Counted from the stretch's first letter, positions 7,792 through 18,500 are shown. The stretch is DNA of 48,233 nt from JAFGSZ01 sp964492185 (GCA_964492185.1 CAZBJH010000010.1:1-48233); one strand, 5' to 3'. Numbers and translations: made by a program. Notes: a model not told the origin generated them from the sequence alone.

Positions 7792-10128
7792 TTAAAAGGG
7801 ATATCCTATCCCGAACTGAAATGCAAAATCATCCAATTTTAGCGGACGGTTCATGACAATCCATTTATTAGAACCATTGATAGCGGGATCACGTAATTTC
7901 AAACCGAAATCAAAACGGATAAGTAAAAATGAAAGGTCAAAACGGGTACCAAAACCGCCACCAACAGCAATATCCTTATAAAATTTGTTCCATTCGAAAA
8001 GAGCCCCCTCCCGTTCATCTTCACCACGAACAGACCATATGTTACCAGCATCCGCGAACAATGCACCCTCCAGTTTCCAGAATAACTTAAACCTGTACTC
8101 GATATTACCTTCAAGCTTAATATCACCGGTATAATTTTCATATTGTGATATAGTATCACCGGGATATGAACCCGGACCAAGGCTGCGTGTACGCCATGCC
8201 CTTATACTATTGGGCCCCCCTGCAAAATACTGCTTTTCAAAAGGCAGTGAGCCTGAATTACCATAGGGAAATCCCACACCTGTATAAAATCGATAAACCA
8301 ACTGGCTTTTTGAATTTATCTTGTTATAATAACGAAAATCCATATCCCCCTTCATATACTGGAAAAAGGGAACGCCAAAATATTCATATGAACCGTCTGT
8401 CAGAGGATGTTCGACCAATTTGCTAACTGCTGAAAGAATATTACCCGCCGATTCGGCTACCAGCCGTATATAAACGAAATTTCTGTTTGATTCAAGCACC
8501 TGATTGCTATAACGAAATCCATACCGGGAATTTAAAACTATGTGAGGATCATAGCTTGATTCAAGATATGTCCCTTCAATAACCTCTTTAAAAGAATTGG
8601 AAAGAAAAGGTATTTTTACAAAATTCAGCTCAACAGGAAAAACCGAGTGATTTATATATGAATTACCACGCCAGTTATAACCAAACGAAAAATTGGCAAT
8701 AGTGCGCACATAATCAGGCCTGTTTTGATAATTATAGGCAAGGCTGAGCGATGTTTTGGGATTATATTTTTTAACAAATCCCTCAAAGCGGAAGGGTAAT
8801 AAAAACTTAGGGATATCAATCCCGGATTCAATACCCAGTTCGTGCATGTTTTTCAATTGGCCTCCCCGTCTGTTCTCAAGGGCTTCAATCGCACCTGTAA
8901 ACTTCATACGAAAGATCTCAGCTCCCCGGAAAAGATTCCAGTTATTATATAAAAGGTTTCCGCGCACTCCAAAATCGCCTGATGAATTTGTACCTACAAT
9001 CTCGAACTGATATGACTGTACTTTTCTGCGGGTCAGTTCAATATTACAATCGAGAAGATGATTACCACCAGGTTCATATTGTTTACCAAGCTCACGAAAA
9101 CGGATATCCACAAGTTTAAACAATCCGACCGAAGTAAGATGACGATATGAACTGGTAACATTCTCCAGGCTGTACCGGTCCCCCGGCTGAATGAAATTTG
9201 CCTGCGTGATCACATTCGGCTTGATCTTCATTGTACTGTCAAATACAAAATAAATATCGTTATATAACAATGTATCTCTGAAAGGAGCTGCAGAATCGGA
9301 AATCGAAGATGATAATGAAGAAACATAATCCGGCTTGACATATACATCACATATCCTGTATTTCCGATGTCTCACAAGGGTGTCTCCTGTTACACTGTCA
9401 ACCAGACCGGATCCTTTTATTCCAAGCAAAAGTCTTACAAGATCGCTTTCAGGGACTTTTCTCGCCTCAAAAAATATATACTCTTTAGAAAAGTTGAAAT
9501 ACCCTTTATTCTTCATAACCTTTACCAGCCGGACACGTTCAGCCTGCAGTTCTTCTTTGTCGAAGACCATTCCCCGTTGAAGCAATGAATTAACTGTGTC
9601 TGACAATACCAGCGACCGGATACCGGTATCTTCAAAAAAATATTCAATTTCTTTCAACCTGTATGGTTCTCCATGTGTGATCCGGTATACCACTTCCGCC
9701 TGATTCTTTCTGAAAATTACAGTATCCTTTACTTGTGCGTTATAATAGCCTTTATTTTCAAGATATTGAATAAATTCACGCTTAGTACTTTCCTTTTGAT
9801 AACGGTCATAAACCACCGGTTCCTCGCCAATTTTTCGAAGCCATCCGTGAGGCCAGGCGGTTTTGTTGATATTGGACAGATTATATAAATGCAAATAAAA
9901 CCTAAAGCCGAGTATATTTTTATTCGGCTGTTGATTAACCAGGGATCTCAGTTCCTTCGGATCAATATTATTTTTATCCTCAAGACGAATATCATTCTTA
10001 TCCAGCAAATAATTCCCTTCAGGTACATATTTTGTTGAATTGCAGCCTTGTAGTCCGATCAAAAATATGACCACCAAGCAATAAATCACCCATTGATTTA
10101 CAGTATATGACACTCCTCTCTTCAACAA
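7792..10128 (-). CDS. tamL: TamL-type outer membrane lipoprotein (BamA/TamA, Omp85 superfamily)
   Basis: This 778-aa protein has a signal peptide ending in a lipobox (LQGC, lipidated C29). The following KYVPEGNYLLDKNDI is typical of the Bacteroidota TamA homologue TamL. Residues of about 30-380 form POTRA-like repeats and the C-terminal half is a 16-strand-type barrel (surface-antigen domain, GGPNSIRAWRTRSLGPG near residue 640). It ends in Phe, as outer-membrane barrels do. The family works in outer-membrane protein or envelope assembly with a TamB partner; no tamB is in view. The start is a TTG (10128) with no ATG before the lipobox. It diverges from an RNA methyltransferase gene. Confidence 0.88.
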   Translation of the reverse strand: MLKRGVSYTVNQWVIYCLVVIFLIGLQGCNSTKYVPEGNYLLDKNDIRLEDKNNIDPKELRSLVNQQPNKNILGFRFYLHLYNLSNINKTAWPHGWLRKIGEEPVVYDRYQKESTKREFIQYLENKGYYNAQVKDTVIFRKNQAEVVYRITHGEPYRLKEIEYFFEDTGIRSLVLSDTVNSLLQRGMVFDKEELQAERVRLVKVMKNKGYFNFSKEYIFFEARKVPESDLVRLLLGIKGSGLVDSVTGDTLVRHRKYRICDVYVKPDYVSSLSSSISDSAAPFRDTLLYNDIYFVFDSTMKIKPNVITQANFIQPGDRYSLENVTSSYRHLTSVGLFKLVDIRFRELGKQYEPGGNHLLDCNIELTRRKVQSYQFEIVGTNSSGDFGVRGNLLYNNWNLFRGAEIFRMKFTGAIEALENRRGGQLKNMHELGIESGIDIPKFLLPFRFEGFVKKYNPKTSLSLAYNYQNRPDYVRTIANFSFGYNWRGNSYINHSVFPVELNFVKIPFLSNSFKEVIEGTYLESSYDPHIVLNSRYGFRYSNQVLESNRNFVYIRLVAESAGNILSAVSKLVEHPLTDGSYEYFGVPFFQYMKGDMDFRYYNKINSKSQLVYRFYTGVGFPYGNSGSLPFEKQYFAGGPNSIRAWRTRSLGPGSYPGDTISQYENYTGDIKLEGNIEYRFKLFWKLEGALFADAGNIWSVRGEDEREGALFEWNKFYKDIAVGGGFGTRFDLSFLLIRFDFGLKLRDPAINGSNKWIVMNRPLKLDDFAFQFGIGYPF

Positions 10129-10154
10129 AATATTCTAAAATTATTATCTTCGCG

Positions 10155-10162
10155 CAAAGATA
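10155..10162 (-). promoter_or_regulatory. -7 element of the tamL promoter
   Basis: On the minus strand TATCTTTG matches TAnnTTTG and lies about 27 bases before the proposed TTG start, supporting that start. No TTG is seen at the -33 distance. Confidence 0.45.
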
Positions 10163-10189
10163 TACTTTTTAATCATACCTACTGAATAC

Positions 10190-10963
10190 GTGCTGAGTAA
10201 GAATAAAATAAAATTCATTTCATCATTACAGCATAAAAAATACCGGCAAATTCATAATGCCTATATTATGGAAGGTGAAAAGATTATCAGGGAACTTCTC
10301 CTTCAGGATCATCACCATATCATAATGCTCTTTTCTACCAAAGAGTGTGCCACATTGATCGAACCCTTTATAACAGGTAATGATTTCACATACCAGATAA
10401 TTTCACCGGCGGAGATGAAAAAAATAAGCCAAATGAAAAAACCACCGGGTTGTCTGGCTGTAGCTAATCCACCTGCATCCACACCTGATAATGAATCAGT
10501 CCTGAATTCACTGTCACTTATTTTGGATACAGTGCAGGATCCGGGAAATCTTGGAAACATAATTCGTATTGCTTCCTGGTTTGGCATAAGCCGCATTTTT
10601 TGCTCTGAGAGCTCTGCCGATTGTTATAATCCGAAAGTCGTTCAGGCCTGTATGGGAGCCATCCTGAGAACTGAAATTTACTACCGGGATCTGTTGGATC
10701 TTTTTACCCGGTTCAAAATATCTGATTTTCCTGTTTACGGTACTTTTACCGAAGGTACTTCTATCTATTCGTGCAAACCTCAGAAAAGAGGTTTTATTGT
10801 GCTCGGAAACGAATCAAAAGGAATTTCCCCTCTGTTGCATCCCTTTATCGGTCACAGGTTGACTATTCCTCCATATCCTCCCGGTAACAGACAAACAGAA
10901 TCACTCAACATAGCTTCGGCAGCAGCTATCGTATGTTCTGAATTCAGACGCGGCATGGATTGA
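10190..10963 (+). CDS. TrmH/SpoU-family 2'-O-ribose RNA methyltransferase
   Basis: This 257-aa protein opens MLSKNKIKFISSLQHKKYR from a GTG. The N-terminal L30e-like substrate-binding part covers about residues 1-95. The C-terminal SPOUT domain contains all three SpoU motifs: DPGNLGNIIRIASWFG, VLGNESKGIS and IPPYPPGNRQTESLNIASAAAIV. The trefoil-knot fold uses SAM to methylate rRNA or tRNA ribose; the target nucleotide cannot be told from the sequence. It is divergent from tamL and convergent with porT. Confidence 0.92.
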   Translation: MLSKNKIKFISSLQHKKYRQIHNAYIMEGEKIIRELLLQDHHHIIMLFSTKECATLIEPFITGNDFTYQIISPAEMKKISQMKKPPGCLAVANPPASTPDNESVLNSLSLILDTVQDPGNLGNIIRIASWFGISRIFCSESSADCYNPKVVQACMGAILRTEIYYRDLLDLFTRFKISDFPVYGTFTEGTSIYSCKPQKRGFIVLGNESKGISPLLHPFIGHRLTIPPYPPGNRQTESLNIASAAAIVCSEFRRGMD

Positions 10964-10992
10964 GGAAGGGCAAACCGGACTTATACCCTGTA

Positions 10993-11730
10993 TTATTCAA
11001 AATGAAAAGAGACCATAAACATGGACGAGTTTATCCGGTCAATAACACTGGAGTATTGTGCAATCTCCTGGGGCGGCGGGTTACCGGAAGGACTTTCCGG
11101 AGAAAATATATTCTTCATTCCCATGGAATATTTCAATTCTATGGAAAATTTAAAATAAAGCAAATAAAAATCACAACCTACACCAAGCTCATAAAAATAA
11201 TCAACCGGCTTGATCATTATCAACTGATCCCGCGGGTCATATTCCCTTTTTGTTGCCAGGTCTATCCTTGTATTTATCCCGCTGATCAGAAAAGGCCTGT
11301 AATTATTAATGCGCTTTGATTTGTACTTTACCAATAATGGAAACTCCAGATAAGAAGATTCAACCTTATATGGTTTTTTATCATCATATATCAGTTCACC
11401 TTCCTCATCAATAAAATGGAGATACCTGTCGCCAAATGATATTCCGGGCAAAAACCGCAAATCAAAATATTCTGCAATCCTCAAGTTCGAAACTGCATGT
11501 ACATGGAATCCAGGCTGAAGCTCTGCAACATCAACAAATATACCATTATCTTCAGCAAATCGCGATTGCCGGATAGTATAATCCATTGTATTCAAACCCA
11601 GTGAAAAACCAAAATGTAAACGCTTATCATCATGTGTCGGATCATTCATCACCTTTGGCTTCTGGGCATTTAAACCACCTAAAAATATTGTAAGCAAAAA
11701 TGTGCCGGTAATTACTCTTTGTGATATCAA
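10993..11730 (-). CDS. porT: PorT-like outer-membrane beta-barrel protein (type IX secretion)
   Basis: The frame runs to 11856, but the signal peptide (ISQRVITGTFLLTIFLGGLNAQ) directly follows a TTG at 11730. That start gives 245 aa, near the usual PorT size. The mature protein has LHFGFSLGLNTMDYTI, PGFHVHAVSNLRIAEYFDLRFLPGISFGDR and LEFPLLVKYKSKR, the alternating strands of PorT-family eight-strand barrels. PorT is required for T9SS in Porphyromonas, and a T9SS substrate is present at 23.6 kb. Generic porin-family membership is the alternative. The upstream 42 codons look like leader DNA, not protein. Confidence 0.8.
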   Translation of the reverse strand: MISQRVITGTFLLTIFLGGLNAQKPKVMNDPTHDDKRLHFGFSLGLNTMDYTIRQSRFAEDNGIFVDVAELQPGFHVHAVSNLRIAEYFDLRFLPGISFGDRYLHFIDEEGELIYDDKKPYKVESSYLEFPLLVKYKSKRINNYRPFLISGINTRIDLATKREYDPRDQLIMIKPVDYFYELGVGCDFYLLYFKFSIELKYSMGMKNIFSPESPSGNPPPQEIAQYSSVIDRINSSMFMVSFHFE

Positions 11731-12035
11731 AAGTATATATTTATATGAGATTTTATTAATAACGAAATCCGCCTCTAAAATAGTATTTTTATTCGAAATG
11801 AAGTTTTTAACCTGTATTAATGCGTCAGGTTTGGGGTAATCCCCATTCATTTTCATGAACCTTTGGCCCGCCTGGCCAATAACGCAGGTTAGTTATATTA
11901 TATAAGATCATGTATGCATACTCCAGGTTAAGGCATACCCTCACAATATTTTAAATTTCATAATCATATCCGGAATTTAACAGCGGCTTCCCCGGATTTT
12001 ACTATTTTTACCCCTTGAAACATATTCCGCGTATC
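11731..12035. other. divergent intergenic region
   Basis: This is the space between porT and the oxidoreductase. It contains two small hairpins (GGGG-TAAT-CCCC at 11833-11844 and TTGGCC...GGCCAA at 11863-11879). I see no repeat-family copy, RNA gene or clear TAnnTTTG promoter. Confidence 0.4.
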
Positions 12036-13115
12036 ATGTACACATACGACTATTTATTCAATTTCACCTGCGAGGTTTTTAAAAAAATGGGGTGTCCAAC
12101 GGCTGATGCCGAAATAACAGCCAGGGTTTTCATGGCGGCCGAATTACGTGGTCTGAGTTCGCATGGGATGATAAGGATAAAAGACTACTATCAATTATGG
12201 AAGGCCGGCCGGATAAATATAAAACCAAACATACGTATTGTGCACGAATCACCCAGCACAGCCGTGGTGGACGGTGACGGTGCCATCGGCATGATCGCAG
12301 CTACCAGGTCTATGCAAATCGCCATCCGGAAAGCAGAAAAAGCAGGTACGGGCTGGGTATCAACCCGGGGATCAAATCATTTCGGCATAGCGGGATATTA
12401 CGCTATGATGGCCCTTGAGCATAACATGATAGGTATCACGATGACCAATGCCAATCCGCTTGTAGCACCCACATTTTCTATCAGCCGCCTGCTGGGCACT
12501 AATCCGGTTGCCGTAGCCGTTCCCACTAAAAAACAACCTCCTTTTATTGCCGACTTTTCCACTACACCTATAGCCCGTGGGAAACTTGCCGTTGCCGAAA
12601 AAAAAGGAGAAAAGACACTGCCGGGATATGTGCAGGATAAAAATGGCCGGACATCGATCGATCCGGCTATCCTTAAGCAGGGGGGCTCAATGCTTACACT
12701 TGGTGGTGACTACGAGCACGGCAGTCATAAAGGTTACTGCATGAGTGCCATAGTGGATATTTTCTCAGCCGTCTTATCAGGTGCCAATTTCGGTCCTTTT
12801 GTACCCCCCTCGGTTGCCTATTTGCCTGTACTCGATAATAAAGTTGGTGAAGGCACGGGTCATTTTTTCGGCGCCATGCGCATAGATGCATGGCAGAAAG
12901 CTGATACTTTCAAAACCAAAATGGACGAATGGATATCTACTTTTCGCAATGCAAAGAGCGCTCCGGGCATGCCTGATGTTATGATCCCTGGTGATCCTGA
13001 AAGTGCAAAAGAAAAGCAGAACGGCAGCAGAGGAATACAAGTCATCCCTGCCGTATTAAGTGACCTTAAGGATATAGCCGGTGAACTGAATATTGAATTT
13101 GAAATAAAACAGTAA
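12036..13115 (+). CDS. malate/L-lactate/ureidoglycolate dehydrogenase family (Ldh2) NAD(P)-dependent oxidoreductase
   Basis: About 359 aa from the ATG at 12036 (MYTYDYLFNFTCEVFKKMG); a TTG seven codons upstream is less likely. The family's helical N-terminal region leads to LRGLSSHGMIRIKDYY with the catalytic His, then VSTRGSNHFGIAGYYAMMALEHNMIGITMTN and LLGTNPVAVAVP of the nucleotide-binding core, and a late GGDYEHGSHKGYCMS loop. Members reduce 2-keto acids or oxidise ureidoglycolate, 2,3-diketogulonate and similar; the substrate is not evident. It appears monocistronic, flanked by porT (divergent) and a nitroreductase (convergent). Confidence 0.9.
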   Translation: MYTYDYLFNFTCEVFKKMGCPTADAEITARVFMAAELRGLSSHGMIRIKDYYQLWKAGRINIKPNIRIVHESPSTAVVDGDGAIGMIAATRSMQIAIRKAEKAGTGWVSTRGSNHFGIAGYYAMMALEHNMIGITMTNANPLVAPTFSISRLLGTNPVAVAVPTKKQPPFIADFSTTPIARGKLAVAEKKGEKTLPGYVQDKNGRTSIDPAILKQGGSMLTLGGDYEHGSHKGYCMSAIVDIFSAVLSGANFGPFVPPSVAYLPVLDNKVGEGTGHFFGAMRIDAWQKADTFKTKMDEWISTFRNAKSAPGMPDVMIPGDPESAKEKQNGSRGIQVIPAVLSDLKDIAGELNIEFEIKQ

Positions 13116-13182
13116 TGTTGCCGGTTAAATCCTGCAGACCCGTTCACCGTTCGCAACCCATCATCACTAACCGGTCAATATT

Positions 13183-13935
13183 TTACTGCCCGTTATTCAT
13201 AAATCCCTGCTTTTCTATCACCTTCAGGAATTCTTTTGAAAACAACTGATTATCTTCCTTTTTGTAACGGTTATCGGTGAAAATCTGAGCAAGTGTCTCC
13301 TTATTGTTCTCCTCTAATAGTTGTGCGGTTTCATCGGATCTTTCTTTTTCACCGTAAATTTCATTTATCCTTTCCTCATCATAATCCTGATACGTTTCAC
13401 GGTGTACCACACCTTCAACGGGCAAACGGCCGGTCAGCCCGGGTTCCTCATCAGGATATCCCAGAACAATTGCAGCAACAGGAACAACATGTCCGGGCAG
13501 CTTAAGTATTGAAATTATCTTTTCTGCCATATAGGTTACCGTACCCAAATAACAGATCCCCATTCCCAGGGATTCTGCCGCGATTGCTACATTCTGCGAA
13601 ACAAGCAAAGCATCAATGGAGGCTGTATAAAAAGAAAGAAAATTGTCATATCCCGGTTCTGCCTTACGCTGTCTGCACCATTTATTAAAGCGGTTAAAAT
13701 CGGCACAAAAAGTTATATGCACAGGAGCCTGTAATACCATATCCTGTTTAAAGTGTGATTCCCATAGTTTCTCCCTGATGGATCTATCAGTGGTAACCAC
13801 CATGCTGTATACCTGCATGTTGCCAGTGGTTGAAGCACGGGTTCCCGCAGCCAGCAACTGATCCAGTTCCGTGTCATTTACCGGTTTATCTTTATATCTT
13901 CTTATTGACCGGTGATTAAATAATGTTTCGAGCAT
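13183..13935 (-). CDS. nitroreductase family protein (NfsA/FRP-like)
   Basis: 250 aa from the ATG at 13935 (MLETLFNHRSIRRYKDKPV); the longer frame into the neighbouring gene is unlikely. It has the FMN-binding RSIRRY start, ASTTGNMQVYSMVVTTD, a dimer-interface FSFYTASIDALLVSQNVAIAAESLGMGICYLG region, and VVPVAAIVLGYPDEEP. A C-terminal extension (VEGVVHRETYQDYDEERINEIY) resembles the NADPH-dependent flavin reductase/NfsA subgroup. It is expected to be a cytoplasmic FMN enzyme reducing nitro compounds, quinones or flavins. It is divergent from the PhzF gene with about 70 bases between starts. Confidence 0.92.
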   Translation of the reverse strand: MLETLFNHRSIRRYKDKPVNDTELDQLLAAGTRASTTGNMQVYSMVVTTDRSIREKLWESHFKQDMVLQAPVHITFCADFNRFNKWCRQRKAEPGYDNFLSFYTASIDALLVSQNVAIAAESLGMGICYLGTVTYMAEKIISILKLPGHVVPVAAIVLGYPDEEPGLTGRLPVEGVVHRETYQDYDEERINEIYGEKERSDETAQLLEENNKETLAQIFTDNRYKKEDNQLFSKEFLKVIEKQGFMNNGQ

Positions 13936-14007
13936 ATGAATTATTTTTATTGGGTAAAAAAACCTTACTTTGACGGCGAAATTATGAAAACTCAAAAAAA
14001 ATCCGGC

Positions 14008-14904
14008 ATGAATATCGAATATTATACCGTTGATGTTTTTACCGATAAGCCTTTTGGAGGAAACCAGCTTGCTGTAATTCCCGATGCAAGGGGAATATCC
14101 GGTTCTCTCATGCAGAAGATCGCAAAGGAGTTTAACTTTTCAGAAACCACCTTTGTATTGCCTCCTGATAACCCTCAGAATGATTGTAGATTCAGAATAT
14201 TTACACCGGGTATGGAGATACCCACAGCAGGACATCCCACGGTCGGAACAGTGTATGTATTGCTCAATCATACCGGTATATACCCTAAACACGAACAGTA
14301 TATGATGGTTGAACAAAAAATCGGAGATATAAAAGTTACTTTCCGAAAAGAATCAGGAAAACATAAACAGATCACTATGTCACAACCTCTGCCTGTTTTT
14401 GGTGAGATAAACGAAAATTACAACCGTATCGCGGAGATCCTTTCACTCAGTCATTCCGATATTGTTCAAAATTATCCTATGCAGGCTGTTTCCTGTGGAA
14501 ATAACTTCCTTTTCATCCCGTTAAGATCATTGGAAGCCATAAAAAAGATCAGGGTACGTACGGACCTTCTTGATTATTACAGTGATCAACATTCCACTAC
14601 TGAATTATATGTATTTACGATGGAAACGGAAAATCCTTCGTCTACCACTCACGGACGAATGTTTGCCCCGCTTTTTGACATCCCCGAAGACCCGGCTACA
14701 GGAAGTGCCAGCGGGCCATTGGGATGTTACCTGGTTAAATATGGTCTGTCTGACGGACAAAAGATAATATGCGAACAGGGTTTTGAAATAGACCGTCCCG
14801 GTATTATCAATGTGCAGGTCGAACATGCTGCTGATAAAATAACAAAAGTGCTGGTCGGCGGTAATGCTGTACTTATAAGTAAGGGTGAAATGATATTGCC
14901 CTAG
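14008..14904 (+). CDS. PhzF family isomerase-like protein
   Basis: 298 aa from the ATG at 14008, giving the canonical start MNIEYYTVDVFTDKPFGGNQLAV. An ATG at 13984 and a longer frame to 13936 are alternatives. It has the two-domain diaminopimelate-epimerase fold: the catalytic Glu in NFSETTFV (about residue 45), PTAGHPTVGTVYVL, and PEDPATGSASGPLGCYL. The PhzF family isomerises trans-2,3-dihydro-3-hydroxyanthranilate in phenazine producers, but most members, including those in Bacteroidota, have no known substrate. No phenazine genes are nearby. Confidence 0.92.
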   Translation: MNIEYYTVDVFTDKPFGGNQLAVIPDARGISGSLMQKIAKEFNFSETTFVLPPDNPQNDCRFRIFTPGMEIPTAGHPTVGTVYVLLNHTGIYPKHEQYMMVEQKIGDIKVTFRKESGKHKQITMSQPLPVFGEINENYNRIAEILSLSHSDIVQNYPMQAVSCGNNFLFIPLRSLEAIKKIRVRTDLLDYYSDQHSTTELYVFTMETENPSSTTHGRMFAPLFDIPEDPATGSASGPLGCYLVKYGLSDGQKIICEQGFEIDRPGIINVQVEHAADKITKVLVGGNAVLISKGEMILP

Positions 14905-14932
14905 CGGGGCAACATTCTTCAGATCCTTACCT

Positions 14933-15244
14933 TCAGGTCAGATTAATATGCCTGATCATCACCGTACTGTTTACACATATCTTAATCAGGTATAAACCGG
15001 GGGTAAAATGACAGCCTGATATGCAGGCTCCATTCAGCAGGTTATGATATTTCTTGACTGTCCTTCCTGCCATATCTATCACTTCAACCGACTTAATAAT
15101 CTCAACATATGGTTCGATAAAAATACTGATCTCGTTAATGGTATTGTTACAATGACTAATTTTCGGTATGAAGCTGTTTTGCTTTTTTTTCATATCAACA
15201 GTCTGAGATCCTGAATAATAATAATTAAATCCCCCCATTTCCAT
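14933..15244 (-). CDS. orphan type A T9SS C-terminal sorting domain-like ORF
   Basis: A 103-aa frame whose second half (VEVIDMAGRTVKKY...FTPGLYLIKICVNSTVMIRHINL) has the strand pattern of T9SS type A sorting domains: a V-D-x-x-G-R strand, PGLY, then hydrophobic strands ending in I-x-L. There is no signal peptide and no passenger domain upstream; the 270 bases before it are AT-rich and non-coding. It is either the 3' remnant of a lost secreted protein or a real small protein, since it lies on the same strand downstream of the TPR-CHAT gene. Three cysteines inside the domain are unusual. I lean towards a remnant. Confidence 0.5.
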   Translation of the reverse strand: MEMGGFNYYYSGSQTVDMKKKQNSFIPKISHCNNTINEISIFIEPYVEIIKSVEVIDMAGRTVKKYHNLLNGACISGCHFTPGLYLIKICVNSTVMIRHINLT

Positions 15245-15417
15245 ACTTTTTATATTTATTTCCGAATAAGGAAGAGCGCCTGCAGCGATACTGCAGACCC
15301 TGCTCGTTCCTTCCTGATGTTAACCCGGACAATTCTCATGCCAAATATTTTGGGTATTCTAGGTATATATAGTATTAAGTCGGGTTGATTAAAAAAATGT
15401 CACCGAAAAATCAGGAT

Positions 15418-15447
15418 ATTTGAAATTTATTTTCAAAAATTTCAAAT
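15418..15447. terminator. 11-bp inverted repeat downstream of the TPR-CHAT gene
   Basis: ATTTGAAATTT (15418-15428) pairs perfectly with AAATTTCAAAT (15437-15447) across an eight-base loop. It lies about 70 bases after the TPR-CHAT stop. It is AT-only apart from one G-C pair, so termination or an operator are both possible. Confidence 0.4.
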
Positions 15448-15514
15448 AATACAATGACAGTACATGGATGTAATGAATTTGTGCTATATTAAATTCCAGG
15501 ACCTTTGCAGTCGG

Positions 15515-18500
15515 TTACTTTTTTTTGCGGTTTATTATGAATCCGGTAAACAGGCTTAATAAAATGAGTATCAGAACAGCCGGTATGATGACCCGCACAG
15601 AACGAATTCCCCGGGTGAGCGGCTTCTCATTGCCTATCAATACAAAGGCTGCCCAATGAAAAGGGTGTGTTTTGGTGGAATTATCAAGATAATGCAGTTT
15701 TGCCTTTTGCAGTGCCTTATTCTTTCGCATGCCCCGCTTCAGGTTTTTTCCAAACTGCCGCATTATCTCCGAAGTAGTTTGATCATTGGCTTTCCACAGG
15801 CTCATGACTATGTTCCCGCATCCTGCATATTTGAATGACCGTGCCAGACTGATTATGCCTTCTCCACGGGCAAGCTTTCCCACACCGGTCTCACAGGCAC
15901 TCAGTATAGCCAGTTCCGAATTTATATTCAGGTTATAGATCTCATGAACATACAGAATACCGTCCTCCGGGCTCAGAGAATCCGCTTTTGAAAAGTCTGA
16001 AAACACGATACCCGAGTATTCAGGCTTTTCATGATTAACAAAAGCATGGGCAGCCAGATGAATAATCCCGGATCCCTGGCATTGTAATTTGAAATTATGC
16101 TCACTGGCCGCATTACCTGCAAATTGCCGGCCTTTAAAATAGCCGGAGAAAATATCAATTTCGTCTTTATTATATTGTAAACCCTCAAAACCGCCGCGCA
16201 GGATATTCGATCCGGCATCCTCTTCATCCCTGCTATAGGCATGGGATGATGAAGGATATACAGGTGCAAAGCCGAAGTATGTGTGCCGGTATTTTCGAAG
16301 TGGTTTGTCTCTTGTTTTTTTATCCTCCCCCATCAAAGAGATTGCATTTTCATATCGGATAGTATAATCCCTGAGAAGATAATCAGGGCTCTGATAATCC
16401 ACAGTTTCCATATTATCAGGCATGTATCGTATCAAAAGTTCAAAGGGCAGGTATCCCAGCACCCCGTCGGGGATTATTACCAGATTATTGATCCGCTCTC
16501 CTGCAAGCTGATCCGTAACAGGCATGATCAAAGACTGATAAAGTGCATTTGCCGATCGCAAAAAGCTTTGGTATTGCATTTTGTTGTATTCGTTCTCAAA
16601 CACATTTTTAGCGGACATGAATTTCAGCAGAGCGATAAGATCATCCGAAAAACCGTCAAAAGCCGGATCACCCGCCGGGATAGCAGAAAACACGATATTT
16701 TTACGCGTGATTGCCAGCACCGCCATCATACTATCGCTTACAAAATAATCCAGTACAGCTGTATTGGGGGAAACCAGCTTTTGCTGCACCTCCTCCAGTG
16801 CCATGATATCTGTATTGTATTTCAAATCATAGTATTCCGGATAATTCATTTTCAGGCTGTCTATAAAAAAAGTATACTCCTGCCGCGATCCCGCCAGCTC
16901 AACTTCCATTTTTTTAATATTGTCCGGCTTGCTGTCACTTCTGCCCTTCATATCAGTCAGCTGCTCATTCAGGTACGACACTGATGCCTTCAACCGGTTT
17001 TCTTCTTTAAGCACGTCATCCGGTACAGACCTGAAATCCTGTATACCTGCATTGCGCACTGCCTCATACAGGATACGGCTCTTGCTTTTTTCAATGATAT
17101 AGTAGGCGGATTTTAATACTTCCGCGCTCTTTTCATGTTTGTATAATTGAATCAATGCTTTCATGGCATTTTCATGCAACTCTTTGCCCGTTTCTGCGAA
17201 AAATTCCTTTACATCATGTGTCTCCACGGAAAACCTCAACAAATCAAGATATTCCGAAGCAAGCCGGTAAGTCTTCAATGCATGCTTTAATAATCCGCTG
17301 TCTTTATTTGAGCTGTAATTATACCATCCGGATAAAATATCACCTTTAACAGTCAGCATTTCAACCATACTTTTGCCGGAAAGATTTCTATTGAAAGAGG
17401 GATTGCAAAATTCATCTTCTGCAATTAATTCCGGATCATCTGTAAGCAACCGCATACCTTGATTTATTAATTTTAAAGCTTCAGGATATCGGTGCATTTT
17501 TGCATTTACCAATGCAAGCTTTCTAATAATTTTAGACCTGTAATAAGTGTCAGACAAACCGTTCTTTTTAATTATACTAAAGCACTTATTATAATATAAC
17601 AAAGCGCTGTCATATTCCAGGAAATGTAAGAACACATCACCATAATAGAAATATACTTCCTGCATGATATCCGGATCATTTCTCCCGGCCTGCAATGATT
17701 TATTCAAATAAAACATCGCGCTGTCTTTATTATTCAGTTCCTTATATATTATTCCCCCAAGTATATTATATGATTTATGAAGGTATTGATTCCACAATGA
17801 TATTTTCCTTCTTTTTTCAATTGTATGAATCACATCAATGTAAAACGGCCTGGCTTTTTCATAATCTTTCAGCCAACAATAGAAAGCACCCAAATGTGAA
17901 TGATATAGGGTGTGATATAGAATTGAATCCTCATTTTCAGGTAAATAGTTGGCTGCAAGCATATAACTGTTATAGGATTTATCAAACAATCCTGTTTGAC
18001 GATAATTCATCGCCATAGTAATATACATATTAAAGAAAAATGAACTGTCAATTTTATCCCCGGACCTGTTGATATTGATTATTTTATGAATTAACTCCTG
18101 GCTCCTTTCAATATTTCCCGTTTGATGGTAATGCCTTGCAGCTGTTTTATACAACATTGAGATATGATGATTATCCCGGTCAAGGAAATGCACAAACGTA
18201 TCCCTGTATGATTCGTATATGCGAAATGATCTGTTTAAATATTTTTCGGCCTCTGATATCCTGTTATAATGATCAAGAAAGCGGACAAAGAGATAATTTA
18301 CCTCTAACAACTTATCCGGCATTTCATATAGCATGGCAATTTCCTTCATCCTGTTCAGGTAAGGCATAAGAGAATCAAAATCTGAATAAAAAACAGCCCT
18401 TTCGTCAAGAAGATTATAAATACTATCGATTTTATTATGTCCTTCATGGTTATCAGTCTCTGAAGAATACAAACCAAAACCTGAAAACAAAAAGATTGCC

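Noticed and set aside
11731..11856. N-terminal extension of PorT
   Set aside because: The 42 extra codons precede a clear signal peptide and would bury it; a TTG start at 11730 fits the family length.
12694..13156. Minus-strand ORFs opposite the Ldh-type oxidoreductase
   Set aside because: They overlap a full-length conserved gene and show low-complexity, basic translations typical of antisense frames.
13131..13173. CCGGTTA...TAACCGG inverted repeat between convergent genes as a terminator
   Set aside because: The arms are far apart with a long loop and no T run, so I did not list it.
16283..16984. 233-aa plus-strand ORF opposite the TPR-CHAT gene
   Set aside because: His/Ile-rich translation with no motif; it lies antisense to the CHAT domain whose motifs are intact.
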